The position numbers and the translations under genes were made by a program. From positions 1-52,137 of the forward strand of contig PBKW01000023.1 of the NCBI GenBank assembly GCA_002721615.1: 52,137 bases of DNA, in the 5' to 3' direction. This DNA comes from Chloroflexota bacterium. GTDB taxonomy: Bacteria; Chloroflexota; Dehalococcoidia; Lucifugimonadales; Lucifugimonadaceae. The notes under the pieces are model-generated. The model was given only the letters and a program-made list of their open reading frames with translations. It was not told the origin of the DNA and ran no database searches. The first letter of the stretch is position 1. Every line of letters begins with the position of its first letter. Shown here piece by piece: positions 27,340 through 36,513 of this stretch.

Positions 27340-28227
27340 ATGAAAAAACCAAGTTTAATATTAGGTGATTTAATTTTTCCTGAAGGTTCTATATGGAAAG
27401 ATGGATTATTGTATTTTTCTGATATTTTTTCTCATGAAATCGTTAGTTTATCCTTAGAAGGTAAAAGAGAAACTGTCTTTTCTTTAGAAGGTGATTACCC
27501 AGTTGGAGTAGGATTGTTGTCCAATGGGAAAATGTTGATAAATTCAATGTTAGGAAAGAAAGTACTTTTAGGAGATCCTGAAACAGGGAAAACATCAACA
27601 TTTTGTGATTTTTCAAAAATTTTGTCTAATTATTCACCGGAATATATTGTCAATGACATGATTGTTAATAATGATGGTCAGGCTTACATAGGTATTGATG
27701 CTGTAGATTTTGATGAAAATCAACCTATTGGACCACACAATAGACCAAGTTTTAGTTATATTTTATTAGTAAATCTAGACGGAAGTGTAAAAATTGCTTC
27801 TGATAGAATGACTTTCCCTAATGGAATGGCTATTTCTCCTGATGGAAAAACTTTAGTAGTTGCAGAAACATTTGCTAATAGATTAACTTCATTTGATATA
27901 AATTCTGATGGATCTTTAAAAAACAAGAGGGTTTTTGCTGATATTGGAGCCCCTACTGATGGAATTTCAATGGATCAAGAAGGATGTGTTTGGGTTGCCT
28001 TACCATCCTATCAATTTGGAGGACATGGAGGTTGGATAAGAGTAAAAGATGGTGGAGAAATTTTAGATGAAGTAGTTACGAACACTCATGGAGCTTTTGA
28101 TTGTCAGTTAGGTGGACCAGAAAGAAAACATTTATTTCTTTTAGAAGCTTCTATATTAGGTCAACCTCGAGATAAAGGTGATGGTAGAGTTAGAGTTGTT
28201 GAAGTAGAAGTACCAGGTATTGATTAA
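27340..28227 (+). CDS. SMP-30/gluconolactonase-family protein
   Basis: Six-bladed beta-propeller hydrolase of the SMP-30/gluconolaconase/LRE family, which open sugar lactones with a divalent metal. Characteristic stretches are FPEGSIWKDGLLYFSD (metal Glu), YIVNDMIVNNDGQAYIG (Asn/Asp), FPNGMAISPDGKTLVVAE and PTDGISMDQEGCVWVA. Length of 295 is typical. There is no signal peptide, so it is cytoplasmic. It sits alone on the plus strand, with 77 bp to the divergent lipoprotein, and ends directly against the convergent flavin monooxygenase. Fits the sugar-acid theme of the window. Confidence 0.87.
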   Translation: MKKPSLILGDLIFPEGSIWKDGLLYFSDIFSHEIVSLSLEGKRETVFSLEGDYPVGVGLLSNGKMLINSMLGKKVLLGDPETGKTSTFCDFSKILSNYSPEYIVNDMIVNNDGQAYIGIDAVDFDENQPIGPHNRPSFSYILLVNLDGSVKIASDRMTFPNGMAISPDGKTLVVAETFANRLTSFDINSDGSLKNKRVFADIGAPTDGISMDQEGCVWVALPSYQFGGHGGWIRVKDGGEILDEVVTNTHGAFDCQLGGPERKHLFLLEASILGQPRDKGDGRVRVVEVEVPGID

Positions 28228-29517
28228 TTAAAAATTAAATTTTTGATTAATATCACTCACGACATATTCTGCATCTTCATTCACGCCTATAAATTGAGCT
28301 GACTTAGAAGAGTACATCCATTGTAAACCCATAAAGTAGAGGCCCTTGAAATTAGTTATTCCTCTTTCTTGAATAGGATGACCATTTTTTTGAGTTATAT
28401 TTAATTTGATCCAATCAAAATTAAATCTGAATCCAGTAGCCCAAATAATTGTAGAAATTTTTGATGAATTAAAAGAAATATATTTTGGTGAAATTAATTT
28501 CTCTTTAATAATTCTTGGATCATGAGAAATGTTTTGATCAGGTAATTTTAGATTATTTTTTTTAATATAGTTGTCTACATTTTTTGACCATTGTAATGCG
28601 GAATTATCTGAAAATTTAAGATTTTCATATAAGTTGTTATCAAAGAAAATTCTTTCTGATGAATAATTTGAAACTGAGCCACAGAGATTTAAACCTTTTT
28701 CACGTAAATCTATTAAATTTATGTCATGGCCACCTTTTGAACCTGATGTATGGGAACTACATTTCCATCTTTCATTAAATGGAACATCTTTTACTGTTTT
28801 ATCAAACAAACCCATTTCATTGTTCCACCATGAAGAATCATGTCCTCTGTAATTACGTAATCTTCTACCGCACTTACTTACTGAAAGCCAAACTTTTCTT
28901 CCAGATTCAATTAAATCTTCAGTAATTTGAGAACCTGATTGTCCAGAGCCAACAACTAAAGTTGCTCCTTCAGGTAAAACTTTTGAATTTTTGTATTGAG
29001 ATGAATGAATTTGAAGAATTTTATTTTGAGATTTTGATGAAAACTTTGGAATATGAGGTTCTCCAAATGCACCAGAAGCTATAATAACTACATTAGAGTG
29101 AATTTTTCTTTTATTAGTTTCTATTTCATATAGATTATTTTTTTTTCTTGACACGGAAATAACATTCTCATGAGTGAATATCTTAGAACCAATGTGGGAT
29201 GCAAAATTTTTAAGAAGATTGATTATCTCAGATTTGTTTAAAAATCCATCAGGGTTTTTTGAAGGAAATAATTTACTGCCAAACCCAAATTCAGGAATTT
29301 TTATAGCCCAGTTAGGGTTAACTAAAAAAAAATTATCCCATCTTTCATTTTCCCAAGTGTTAGCTATTTCTCCTTTTTCAATAATGATATGAGGAATATT
29401 TTTTTTGGTTAAATGAAGGCTAGAGCATAATCCAGCTACTCCTGCTCCAATGATTACAATTGGATAAAATTCAGGATTAATTTTTGAAAAATCAAATTGC
29501 TGCAATCCCTCCTCCAT
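28228..29517 (-). CDS. Flavin-containing monooxygenase (CzcO-like)
   Basis: FAD- and NADPH-binding monooxygenase of the CzcO/YUCCA/FMO type. There are two dinucleotide motifs: VIIGAGVAGLCSSL for FAD (residues 21-34), and LVVGSGQSGSQ for NADPH near residue 195. The ATG motif is in IIWATGFRFNFDW near the C terminus. Such enzymes hydroxylate small organic molecules or insert oxygen (Baeyer-Villiger type). The gene overlaps the end of the upstream SDR gene by 26 bp, so the two are probably co-expressed and may act in sequence. The Baeyer-Villiger fingerprint is not clearly visible. Confidence 0.86.
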   Translation of the reverse strand: MEEGLQQFDFSKINPEFYPIVIIGAGVAGLCSSLHLTKKNIPHIIIEKGEIANTWENERWDNFFLVNPNWAIKIPEFGFGSKLFPSKNPDGFLNKSEIINLLKNFASHIGSKIFTHENVISVSRKKNNLYEIETNKRKIHSNVVIIASGAFGEPHIPKFSSKSQNKILQIHSSQYKNSKVLPEGATLVVGSGQSGSQITEDLIESGRKVWLSVSKCGRRLRNYRGHDSSWWNNEMGLFDKTVKDVPFNERWKCSSHTSGSKGGHDINLIDLREKGLNLCGSVSNYSSERIFFDNNLYENLKFSDNSALQWSKNVDNYIKKNNLKLPDQNISHDPRIIKEKLISPKYISFNSSKISTIIWATGFRFNFDWIKLNITQKNGHPIQERGITNFKGLYFMGLQWMYSSKSAQFIGVNEDAEYVVSDINQKFNF

Positions 29518-30268
29518 CTACTACTATAGAAGTTCCTGTAATCCATTCTGATTCCTCTGATGCAAGGAATAGTGCTGCATTAGCAATATCCTTAGGTTTT
29601 CCTAATCGTTTTATTGATAAAGTTTCTTTAAAGGATTCTATCTCTTCAGGTTTCAAATAATCTTGTATGGGAGTTTCAATATATCCTGGACAGATAGCAT
29701 TTACAGTAATTCCATATTGTCCAAGTGAGAGTGACATATCTTTAGTTAGATTGATAATTCCTGCTTTTGATGAAGCATAAGCAGGGCCATTTCCTCCTCC
29801 AAAAGCATGTACTGATGCAATGTGAATTATTCTACCTCTATCTGATGTTTTTAATAGTTCAATACAATTTTTAGAGAGAACAAATATTCCTCTAATATTT
29901 ACTCCTGTAACTAGATCCCAATCTTGGATAGATAAATCTTCTATGGAACCAGGAATATGTATTCCAGCATTATTAACTAATATGTCCAGCTTTTCAAAAT
30001 CTGTTTTAATTTTTTCTACTAGATTTTTAATATCATTATCATTTGATAGATCAGTTTTAATGAAAATTCCTTTTCCTCCAATATTTTTTATTTCTTCTAA
30101 TGTAGTTGTTGACAAATCTGTATCATGATATTTTCCAATTTTTGGGTTTTCCTGAATATCTGTTATAACAACAAATGCACCCTCTTTAGCAAATTCTATT
30201 GCTACTCCTCTTCCTATACCTGAACTTCCACCTGTAACTAAACATACTGAGTTATCAAACTTTTTCAT
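29492..30268 (-). CDS. Short-chain dehydrogenase/reductase
   Basis: NAD(P)-dependent SDR of classical type. The cofactor motif is VTGGSSGIGRG, then NNAGIHIPGS, the catalytic Ser in IHIASVHAF, YASSKAG (Tyr and Lys), and a C-terminal end like other sugar/alcohol dehydrogenases (WITGTSIVVDGGG). A TTG and two ATG codons lie 2-4 codons upstream. The ATG at 30268 has the best spacing, 6 bases, from the GGAG site, and gives a normal start MKKFDNSVCLVTGG. Divergent from the large propeller/coil gene across about 85 bp. Confidence 0.88.
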   Translation of the reverse strand: MKKFDNSVCLVTGGSSGIGRGVAIEFAKEGAFVVITDIQENPKIGKYHDTDLSTTTLEEIKNIGGKGIFIKTDLSNDNDIKNLVEKIKTDFEKLDILVNNAGIHIPGSIEDLSIQDWDLVTGVNIRGIFVLSKNCIELLKTSDRGRIIHIASVHAFGGGNGPAYASSKAGIINLTKDMSLSLGQYGITVNAICPGYIETPIQDYLKPEEIESFKETLSIKRLGKPKDIANAALFLASEESEWITGTSIVVDGGGIAAI

Positions 30269-30355
30269 CATCATCTCCAAATTTTTCTTTAATCATATGA
30301 TTTATAAGTTATAATACGATATATGTTAAATTTTATAATTATTGTCTGATTGGAG

Positions 30356-33259
30356 ATGAAATTGTTAAAAGTTTTCAAAACTAATTTTATTTTAAAGTTC
30401 ACTCTTGTCTCTTCTGTATGGATCTTCTTTTTTGCATTTATATATAATTCTAATGAAGCATTAGCAGATGAAACTTCAGGAAGGTTAGCTGTAGTAATAC
30501 AAAATGATAGTTTAGATATCGTTGTTCGTGATCAGAATACAGGTGAAACTTTTCCAATTGAATTTCCAGGATCAGACAATTCTGATGAAATTCATCCTGC
30601 TCTTTCAAGAGATGGAAAAATGATTGCCTTCTCCACTAATAATAATGATTTGTTCCCCAATGATGATTCTTTTAACATTTTAGTTTTTATGTTGGAAGGC
30701 AGTTCTGCAGGAAGTTTTTATCCTGTTACTACAATGCAATGGAATGGAATAGAAAAAGATGAATTTCATCCAACATGGGATCCTAGTGGAGGTAAAATTG
30801 CCTATACTGCTTATAATATTGATGGAGAGTGGAATGATCATAAATGGAGTGGAGAAACAGATATATATTACCGTGACTTCTATGAAACAATATCTTGGTA
30901 CGATGGTCCTAAAGAAACAGACTTTGATAGATGGAATTCAGAATCTCCTGGGCAAGTCAGTCTTACAGTAATAGAAGATGGTATATCGAATTGGGAACCT
31001 TCTTGGAGTCATGAAACAGTAGATGAGATAGCTTACACAAGCGATAGAGATGGTAGTTCTCAAATTTATCTTTTGTTGGGTATAGGAATAGAAGGTGATG
31101 ATCCTGGATTAGGAGGTATTGAAGAGATAAGGGTAAGCAATCATTTAACTGCAAATTCGGACAATAATGTAAATCCCGAATTAGCAGTTTTTAACAGAGA
31201 TTATGGAGAATTTGAGTTAAATTGTAATCAAGATAGTCCGTTAATTTTCTATTCTACTAATGGGGTTCTTGATAATCGTATGAATGGAGAAGGAGGTCAA
31301 AAATTAGTAGCTGCTTGTATAACAGGTGATGATGATAACTTTATCTTTGGGAATTGGCTTAGTGGTGATGACAACGGAGATTATAACGGATGGCATCCCA
31401 AATTATTGCCTGGTTCGAGTTCGCTAGCTTTTTTCAGTGATGATCAAGCTTCAATTTTTATTAAAACAGGTCCTGATGGAGACAATAATAGAGTTTGGTC
31501 TGACACAGTTATGGAAGGCTTTTCATGGTCTAACTCATCGGGAGAATTAGATTTAGGAAGAGAGGAAGAAGATGATCCAGATGTATCAGTAAATGTTTTT
31601 GGTGGTTCAGTAGAACTTGATACAGGAGAACTATTCGGTTCTGGAGAAGATCGAAATCAACAGGAATTTGATCGTATAGACAGGGAAATAGAATTGGAAA
31701 TTCGAAGGATAGAAACCTACAAAGCAGATGCACAAAATTCTATAGAGATGGAAGAAAGAAGAATAAGTTTTGAGAGAGAATCATTTTATGCTCAAATAGA
31801 AATGCAGAGGATGGATGCAAAATTTAATTATGAACAAAGGATAGAAGGATGGGGAGATGAAGCAACTGAAGATTTTGAAAGAGCTGAAGAAATGGATCGT
31901 GAACAGTTGGAACGAAACATGGGTATGCAAATGAAAGAGGTTGAAAATAACTTATTTAGACATGATGAAGATTTTGAGAGAGAAAAGAAAAATCTTGAAG
32001 AACAGCATGATTATGGGTTAGCTCAATGGCAAATTGAATATGATTCTGAAACTGAAAGAATAAATTTTGATCGTAATATTTGGTTATCAGAATTTAATAT
32101 AAGAAAAGAAAGAGAACTTGAAGATATGACTAGATGGTATGACCAAGAACTTGATCGTGAAATACTTGAAATTCAAGATGAGATTAATTGGAGAATTGCT
32201 AATGGAGAAGATATAGAGGATCTTATTCAGCATAGAGAGTTTAGGAAACAGGATATTCAATTCGAAAAACAAGAAGAAATAAATAATCATGCTGCAAATA
32301 AAGAAAGAGAATTGAAAGATGTACAGATGAATTGGGAATTTGAAGATTCAAATCGATTAGAAACTTTAAACAGAGATATTGAAGATGATAAATTTGCAAA
32401 AGAAAGAGAGATGGAAGAATTTCTTTATTATTGGAATTCTCAAAGGGAAGATAGACTGAGAGACGTTGAAAATAGGAAACGAGAATATGAAAGTTCACTA
32501 CAACAGTTAGAAGATAGATGGGAGAGTAACAAGAGAGGTTTTGAAAATAATAAGCAAATGGAATTGGAAAGTGCTCAATATGATTATGATAATAGAATGC
32601 AGCAAATTGAAATGGATGTAGAAAGAGCTGAAATGGAATGGGAAGCTCAATTGGAAAGGGCAAGATCAAATATTCAAATATCTATAGAAGATTTTGATTT
32701 CCAAATAGATCAAATGATTCAGGAAGGTGAAATGAGGAAACAAATGGTCGCTATGGATCAGCAACAGATAGTGGCAGAATATTCTGCAAAACAGGATACT
32801 TTGATGAGTAGGAGAGATCAGATAGAAAATGATTATGCTATTAGCATTGAAGATGCAAATAGAGATTATGAAAATAGGATTCAGGAAGTAGAAAACAGAA
32901 GGCAATATTGTATGGATGAGGGTTGTGATCCAGAAGAAATAAAAGAAATAATTGCATTGGAAACTCAAATAGAACTTGATTATCAGGAAGATCTTGGAAG
33001 GGCTGAGAGTGATTACAATAGAGAATATTCTAAATGGGAATTTGAAATGAGAAATGTTTCAGATGTAATAGAAATGGGTCAGAGAGAAGATCTTTATGAA
33101 GATGGAGATAGAGGGTTCTTTTCAAATCCAATAGTTGGATCGATTAAAACTGGTGAATCTGATTGGGAACAGAGGATGCGTGATCCTGGTTTCCTCGCTA
33201 TTGCAGGTTTAGTTGTAACAGTGGGTGCTACTGTACTGCAAATGGTTAGGGGAAATTAG
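30356..33259 (+). CDS. Exported beta-propeller / long coiled-coil / C-terminal anchor protein
   Basis: No named family fits the whole. From the ATG at 30356 (a TTG two codons earlier is possible) the order is: signal peptide (about 1-37, ending EALA); a TolB/PD40-like propeller (about 45-400) with repeated blades such as HPALSRDGKMIAFST, HPTWDPSGGKIAYTA, EPSWSHETVDEIAYTSDRDG and HPKLLPGSSSLAFFSDD; an acidic linker; and a roughly 500-residue Glu/Arg/Gln-rich helical region (about 430-930). The last is interrupted by CMDEGC near 850, a possible disulfide-closed hairpin. A hydrophobic helix (FLAIAGLVVTVGATVLQMV) lies near the end. It is unusually rich in Trp/Tyr/Phe for a coil. It may be a surface stalk or a cell-envelope spacer. 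Its stop is directly followed by the start of enolase paralog 3. Confidence 0.82.
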   Translation: MKLLKVFKTNFILKFTLVSSVWIFFFAFIYNSNEALADETSGRLAVVIQNDSLDIVVRDQNTGETFPIEFPGSDNSDEIHPALSRDGKMIAFSTNNNDLFPNDDSFNILVFMLEGSSAGSFYPVTTMQWNGIEKDEFHPTWDPSGGKIAYTAYNIDGEWNDHKWSGETDIYYRDFYETISWYDGPKETDFDRWNSESPGQVSLTVIEDGISNWEPSWSHETVDEIAYTSDRDGSSQIYLLLGIGIEGDDPGLGGIEEIRVSNHLTANSDNNVNPELAVFNRDYGEFELNCNQDSPLIFYSTNGVLDNRMNGEGGQKLVAACITGDDDNFIFGNWLSGDDNGDYNGWHPKLLPGSSSLAFFSDDQASIFIKTGPDGDNNRVWSDTVMEGFSWSNSSGELDLGREEEDDPDVSVNVFGGSVELDTGELFGSGEDRNQQEFDRIDREIELEIRRIETYKADAQNSIEMEERRISFERESFYAQIEMQRMDAKFNYEQRIEGWGDEATEDFERAEEMDREQLERNMGMQMKEVENNLFRHDEDFEREKKNLEEQHDYGLAQWQIEYDSETERINFDRNIWLSEFNIRKERELEDMTRWYDQELDREILEIQDEINWRIANGEDIEDLIQHREFRKQDIQFEKQEEINNHAANKERELKDVQMNWEFEDSNRLETLNRDIEDDKFAKEREMEEFLYYWNSQREDRLRDVENRKREYESSLQQLEDRWESNKRGFENNKQMELESAQYDYDNRMQQIEMDVERAEMEWEAQLERARSNIQISIEDFDFQIDQMIQEGEMRKQMVAMDQQQIVAEYSAKQDTLMSRRDQIENDYAISIEDANRDYENRIQEVENRRQYCMDEGCDPEEIKEIIALETQIELDYQEDLGRAESDYNREYSKWEFEMRNVSDVIEMGQREDLYEDGDRGFFSNPIVGSIKTGESDWEQRMRDPGFLAIAGLVVTVGATVLQMVRGN

Positions 33260-34519
33260 TTGAAAATAACAGATATTAAAACTCATTTAGTAATGCCATT
33301 AGAGAGACTTGCTTGGTTGTTTGTAGAAGTAGAAACTGATGAGGGAATTACTGGAATCGGGGAATGTACTAATTATTCTGCTAATCCTGCTCTAATTTTT
33401 GGAATGGAATCATTAATTAAACCATTAGTAATTGGTGAAGATCCATGGAAAATAGAAAAAATTTGGCATCGAATTTTTTCAACCTATTCTTCGTCAAATG
33501 GTAGAGGATATATTTCTAATCTTATTAGTGGGTTAGATATTGCTCTCTGGGATATAAAAGGAAAATCTTTGGGTGTACCAATATATGAATTATTAGGAGG
33601 TCCTGTTAGGGAAAGAGTTCCTTTATATACTCATGTTCAAGATCAAACTCCACATCAGGCAGGTAGTATAAAAGATGGAAAAACAGAATTTAGAACTCCA
33701 ACCATCGAAGAAATGATTGATGCTGCAAAGGATGCTAAAGCAGCAGGATATGAAGCTATTAAAACTGATCCATTTCCTTCAGATGATCTTGAAGGAGATC
33801 CTACTTGGACTGATGGAACTATTACTTTTGAAAAAGTGGGAATATATGAAAGTTTGAATAATAAGAAAATTCGACAATCAGTAGAATGGATGGAAGCATT
33901 GAGAGAAGCAGTAGGTCCTGACTTTGAGATTTTAATTGATGCTCATGGAAGATTTGATGTTCCCTCAGCAATAAAAGCAGCTAATGCGTTGGAACATATT
34001 AACCTTGTTTGGTTTGAAGAACCTTGTCATGCTGCAAATCATGAATCTCTTAGACAGGTAAGAGAGAATACTGGAGTACCTCTATGTGTTGGTGAAAGAC
34101 ATTTTACTAGATGGGATTACACTCCTCTTTTTCATAATCGTTTAGTAGATTATGTTATGCCAGATGTTGCATGGTGTGGAGGAATAAGTGAATTTCGTAG
34201 AATATCTTCTTTGGCAGAAACATTTTATATTCCTGTGAGTCCACATGATGCTCTTGGTCCTGTAGCGATCGGTGCAAGTTTTCAATTATGTATGAATATA
34301 ACTAATTTATATAGACAGGAATGTATTCACACATGGTTTTCAGAGTTTGAAAAAATAATCACTCCTATGTTTGATATTCAAAATGGATGTATTATTCCAA
34401 ATGGTAACCCTGGAATAGGATTTGATTTAATTCCTGAAGCTTTAGAAGAATACAAAATAAAACCTGAAGACAATCGTTCTAAGCCTATGTGGTTCACTAG
34501 TTCTAAGGATAAAATTTAG
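33260..34519 (+). CDS. Mandelate racemase/galactonate dehydratase-like protein (enolase paralog 3)
   Basis: Enolase-superfamily dehydratase. It shows GLDIALWDIKGKSLG, AIKTDPFP (Lys168, Asp170), LIDAHGRFDVPSA (Asp227, His229), WFEEPC (near Glu253), CVGERHF (Glu279) and VSPHDALGP (His329). The DAHGRF and SPHD elements are the DgoD-type pattern. Length 419 with an insertion around residues 130-200. The start is TTG at 33260, immediately after the stop of the upstream gene, with no ATG nearby. It is the only enolase gene joined to the large coil protein. Whether they share a function is unknown. Confidence 0.87.
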   Translation: MKITDIKTHLVMPLERLAWLFVEVETDEGITGIGECTNYSANPALIFGMESLIKPLVIGEDPWKIEKIWHRIFSTYSSSNGRGYISNLISGLDIALWDIKGKSLGVPIYELLGGPVRERVPLYTHVQDQTPHQAGSIKDGKTEFRTPTIEEMIDAAKDAKAAGYEAIKTDPFPSDDLEGDPTWTDGTITFEKVGIYESLNNKKIRQSVEWMEALREAVGPDFEILIDAHGRFDVPSAIKAANALEHINLVWFEEPCHAANHESLRQVRENTGVPLCVGERHFTRWDYTPLFHNRLVDYVMPDVAWCGGISEFRRISSLAETFYIPVSPHDALGPVAIGASFQLCMNITNLYRQECIHTWFSEFEKIITPMFDIQNGCIIPNGNPGIGFDLIPEALEEYKIKPEDNRSKPMWFTSSKDKI

Positions 34520-35061
34520 AAGATTTTGAAAATATCTTTTATTACAGATAAGGCATCTCCCATTTTATATTTGTCCAGTAGTTTGCCCCAGTGAAGAATA
34601 TATTCTTGTAAAAGTTTTAAGATAAGTGGAAAAGGGAATAGTAGCAAAGATCCTTTTAAGCTTAGTTTATTTGTGGGTTTTATAAGTTTTTTACATGCAA
34701 TAAATAAAAACCATGTTTCGAAAACATTTGGAAAAATGAATAGTATGATTCTAGCATCAGTAAATTCGAAAACTATAAAACCTATAGATCTGTATACAAA
34801 CAATATTAATGCTATACGTCTTTCCCAACCATCTTCCCATTTAAGAACAACTATTAAAAATGTTAGCATATATGCAAGATCTAAAGCTTTGTCCAAACTT
34901 TGATAATCTCGAACTCCACCAAGTTGTAGATTTCCTATAATGAATAAGTCAGATAGATCTACTAATATTGCAATAATTGATCCAGCAAAAGCCCATTTTA
35001 ATACTGGTAATGCTCCAAAAATTCTTACAATAATTACTATTAATTCTTCGTATGTGATCAC
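34516..35061 (-). CDS. Integral membrane protein, 181 residues
   Basis: About five hydrophobic segments (around residues 22-44, 62-76, 82-100, 104-124 and 135-152), with basic loops between, and a polar C terminus. Not recognised as a known transporter or enzyme. Begins with GTG at 35061, and its end overlaps the end of the convergent enolase paralog 3 by 4 bp. Located 11 bp downstream of trmL in the same direction, so the two may be co-transcribed. Confidence 0.6.
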   Translation of the reverse strand: MITYEELIVIIVRIFGALPVLKWAFAGSIIAILVDLSDLFIIGNLQLGGVRDYQSLDKALDLAYMLTFLIVVLKWEDGWERRIALILFVYRSIGFIVFEFTDARIILFIFPNVFETWFLFIACKKLIKPTNKLSLKGSLLLFPFPLILKLLQEYILHWGKLLDKYKMGDALSVIKDIFKIF

Positions 35062-35072
35062 TTGGATTTTCT

Positions 35073-35537
35073 TTATATCAATTCTGGAAACTCAAGTTGT
35101 CTTAATGATTCATAAAGACTTAATGCTACTGCATTTGATAGATTTAAACTTCTACTGCTTTTTTTCATAGGTATTCTTATTATTTTTGATATTTCCTTTC
35201 TTTTCAAAATATTTTCTGGAAGTCCTCTTCCTTCTGTTCCAAATAATAAATAGTCGTTTTTTTGATATGTTATTTCAGTATATTTTGTGACTCCAGAACT
35301 ATCAAAGGCAAAAAGGTTTTTGGGATTTATTTTTTCTAAAAATTCATCAAAATTGATATATTGATAAGAAGTTGAAAATTCTTCATAGTCTAAATGAGCT
35401 CTTTTTAAAGAACTTGAATCTATATTAAATCCATAAGGTTTTATCAGATGTAATCTTGAACCTGTGTTTGCACAAAGTCTAATAATATTTCCAGTATTTG
35501 GAGGTATTTCTGGGCTATTTAATACTATATTTAACAT
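35073..35537 (-). CDS. trmL: tRNA (cytidine/uridine-2'-O-)-methyltransferase TrmL (SPOUT)
   Basis: Knotted SPOUT methyltransferase that modifies the wobble position 34 of tRNA-Leu. The family pattern is complete: IVLNSPEIPPNTGNIIRLCA, HLIKPYGFN, LLFGTEGRGLPENIL and IRIPMKKSSRSLNLSNAVAL, which forms the knot and S-adenosylmethionine site. Length of 154 residues is exactly that of TrmL. The ATG at 35537 follows an A/T-rich leader, and the gene is divergent from the HpaI-like gene at 35613. Confidence 0.92.
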   Translation of the reverse strand: MLNIVLNSPEIPPNTGNIIRLCANTGSRLHLIKPYGFNIDSSSLKRAHLDYEEFSTSYQYINFDEFLEKINPKNLFAFDSSGVTKYTEITYQKNDYLLFGTEGRGLPENILKRKEISKIIRIPMKKSSRSLNLSNAVALSLYESLRQLEFPELI

Positions 35538-35612
35538 ATTTTATTCTAAGTTGTATCTATATTATATTCTTTATATAGTTTAATGTATTAAATTTCTTGA
35601 ACAGGAGAATTT

Positions 35613-36500
35613 TTGATCAGAATAAATAAAGCTATAGAATTATTAAATGCTAATGAACCTATTTATTATATGGGTGCACATTCTGGTCATGTATTAACAT
35701 ATGATCAAGGACTCAAAGATTCTCAAACATGGGCAGATTATATCAACATAGGTATGGAACATGGATGTTTCGATATGACTGGTCTTGATAATTACATTAA
35801 AGGATTAATAGATGGAGGTCCGACAAAATCAGGACATAGAACCCCAGCCCTAATAGTAGAATTGCCAGCTGAAGGGATTAGTGAAGATCTAATAAGATTT
35901 AATGGATGGCAGATTAGACAAATTCTAGCTAGAGGAGTTCATGGGATATTATTATGTCAAGCTGAAACTCCAGAAGCGGTAAAAGCTTTTGTAGAGATTT
36001 GTAGATATCCTAGAAATTCTATAGGTGTTGGTGATGTACTAGGTATAGGCACTAGAGGAGTTGGATCAGAAATTACTGCATCAAAAGTTTGGGGAATTGA
36101 AAATAATGAATATATTCAATTCGCTGATCCTTGGCCACTTAATCCTAAAGGAGAACTTTTATTAGGTTTAAAGATTGAATCAGTAAAAGGTTTAGAAAGA
36201 TGCGAGGAGATTTTAAGAGTTCCTGGAATTGGTTTTGCAGAGATGGGTCCTGGAGATATGTCTATGTCTATGGGGATAGTTCGTGAAGCTGAAGGTGGTA
36301 TTCCTGATCAAGACCCGAGGATTATAGAAGCTAGAAATAGAGTGAACTCTGCTTGTAAAGAAAATGGAATAGCTTTTTTAGGTCATGGAACTAAGGATGG
36401 TATTGATAAGATGATAGATACTGGGGCTAGAGTGATTTCTGGAGCTGATGAGGAAATTGCAGAGTTAGGCCGAAGATATACTAATAGTCAAATGAAATAA
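35613..36500 (+). CDS. HpcH/HpaI-like aldolase family protein, copy A
   Basis: Class II aldolase fold of the HpaI/citrate-lyase-beta superfamily. Likely catalytic and metal residues are His50 (MEHGCFD), Glu189 (LLGLKIESVKG) and Asp215 (AEMGPGDMSM). The start is TTG at 35613 after an AGGAG site. It is a close paralog of the protein at 50118-51011, sharing for example ADPWPLNPKGELLLGLKIE almost unchanged. It precedes enolase paralog 4 by 13 bp, so the pair probably dehydrates and then cleaves a sugar acid. Compared with HpaI it has an extra loop of about 20 residues near 140-165. Confidence 0.85.
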   Translation: MIRINKAIELLNANEPIYYMGAHSGHVLTYDQGLKDSQTWADYINIGMEHGCFDMTGLDNYIKGLIDGGPTKSGHRTPALIVELPAEGISEDLIRFNGWQIRQILARGVHGILLCQAETPEAVKAFVEICRYPRNSIGVGDVLGIGTRGVGSEITASKVWGIENNEYIQFADPWPLNPKGELLLGLKIESVKGLERCEEILRVPGIGFAEMGPGDMSMSMGIVREAEGGIPDQDPRIIEARNRVNSACKENGIAFLGHGTKDGIDKMIDTGARVISGADEEIAELGRRYTNSQMK

Positions 36501-36513
36501 TTAAAGGAATAAT

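Noticed and set aside
31530-32968. Antisense ORFs inside the large coil protein
   Set aside because: Leu/Phe/Ser/His-rich products typical of the reverse of Glu/Arg/Asn-rich coding sequence, without start signals.
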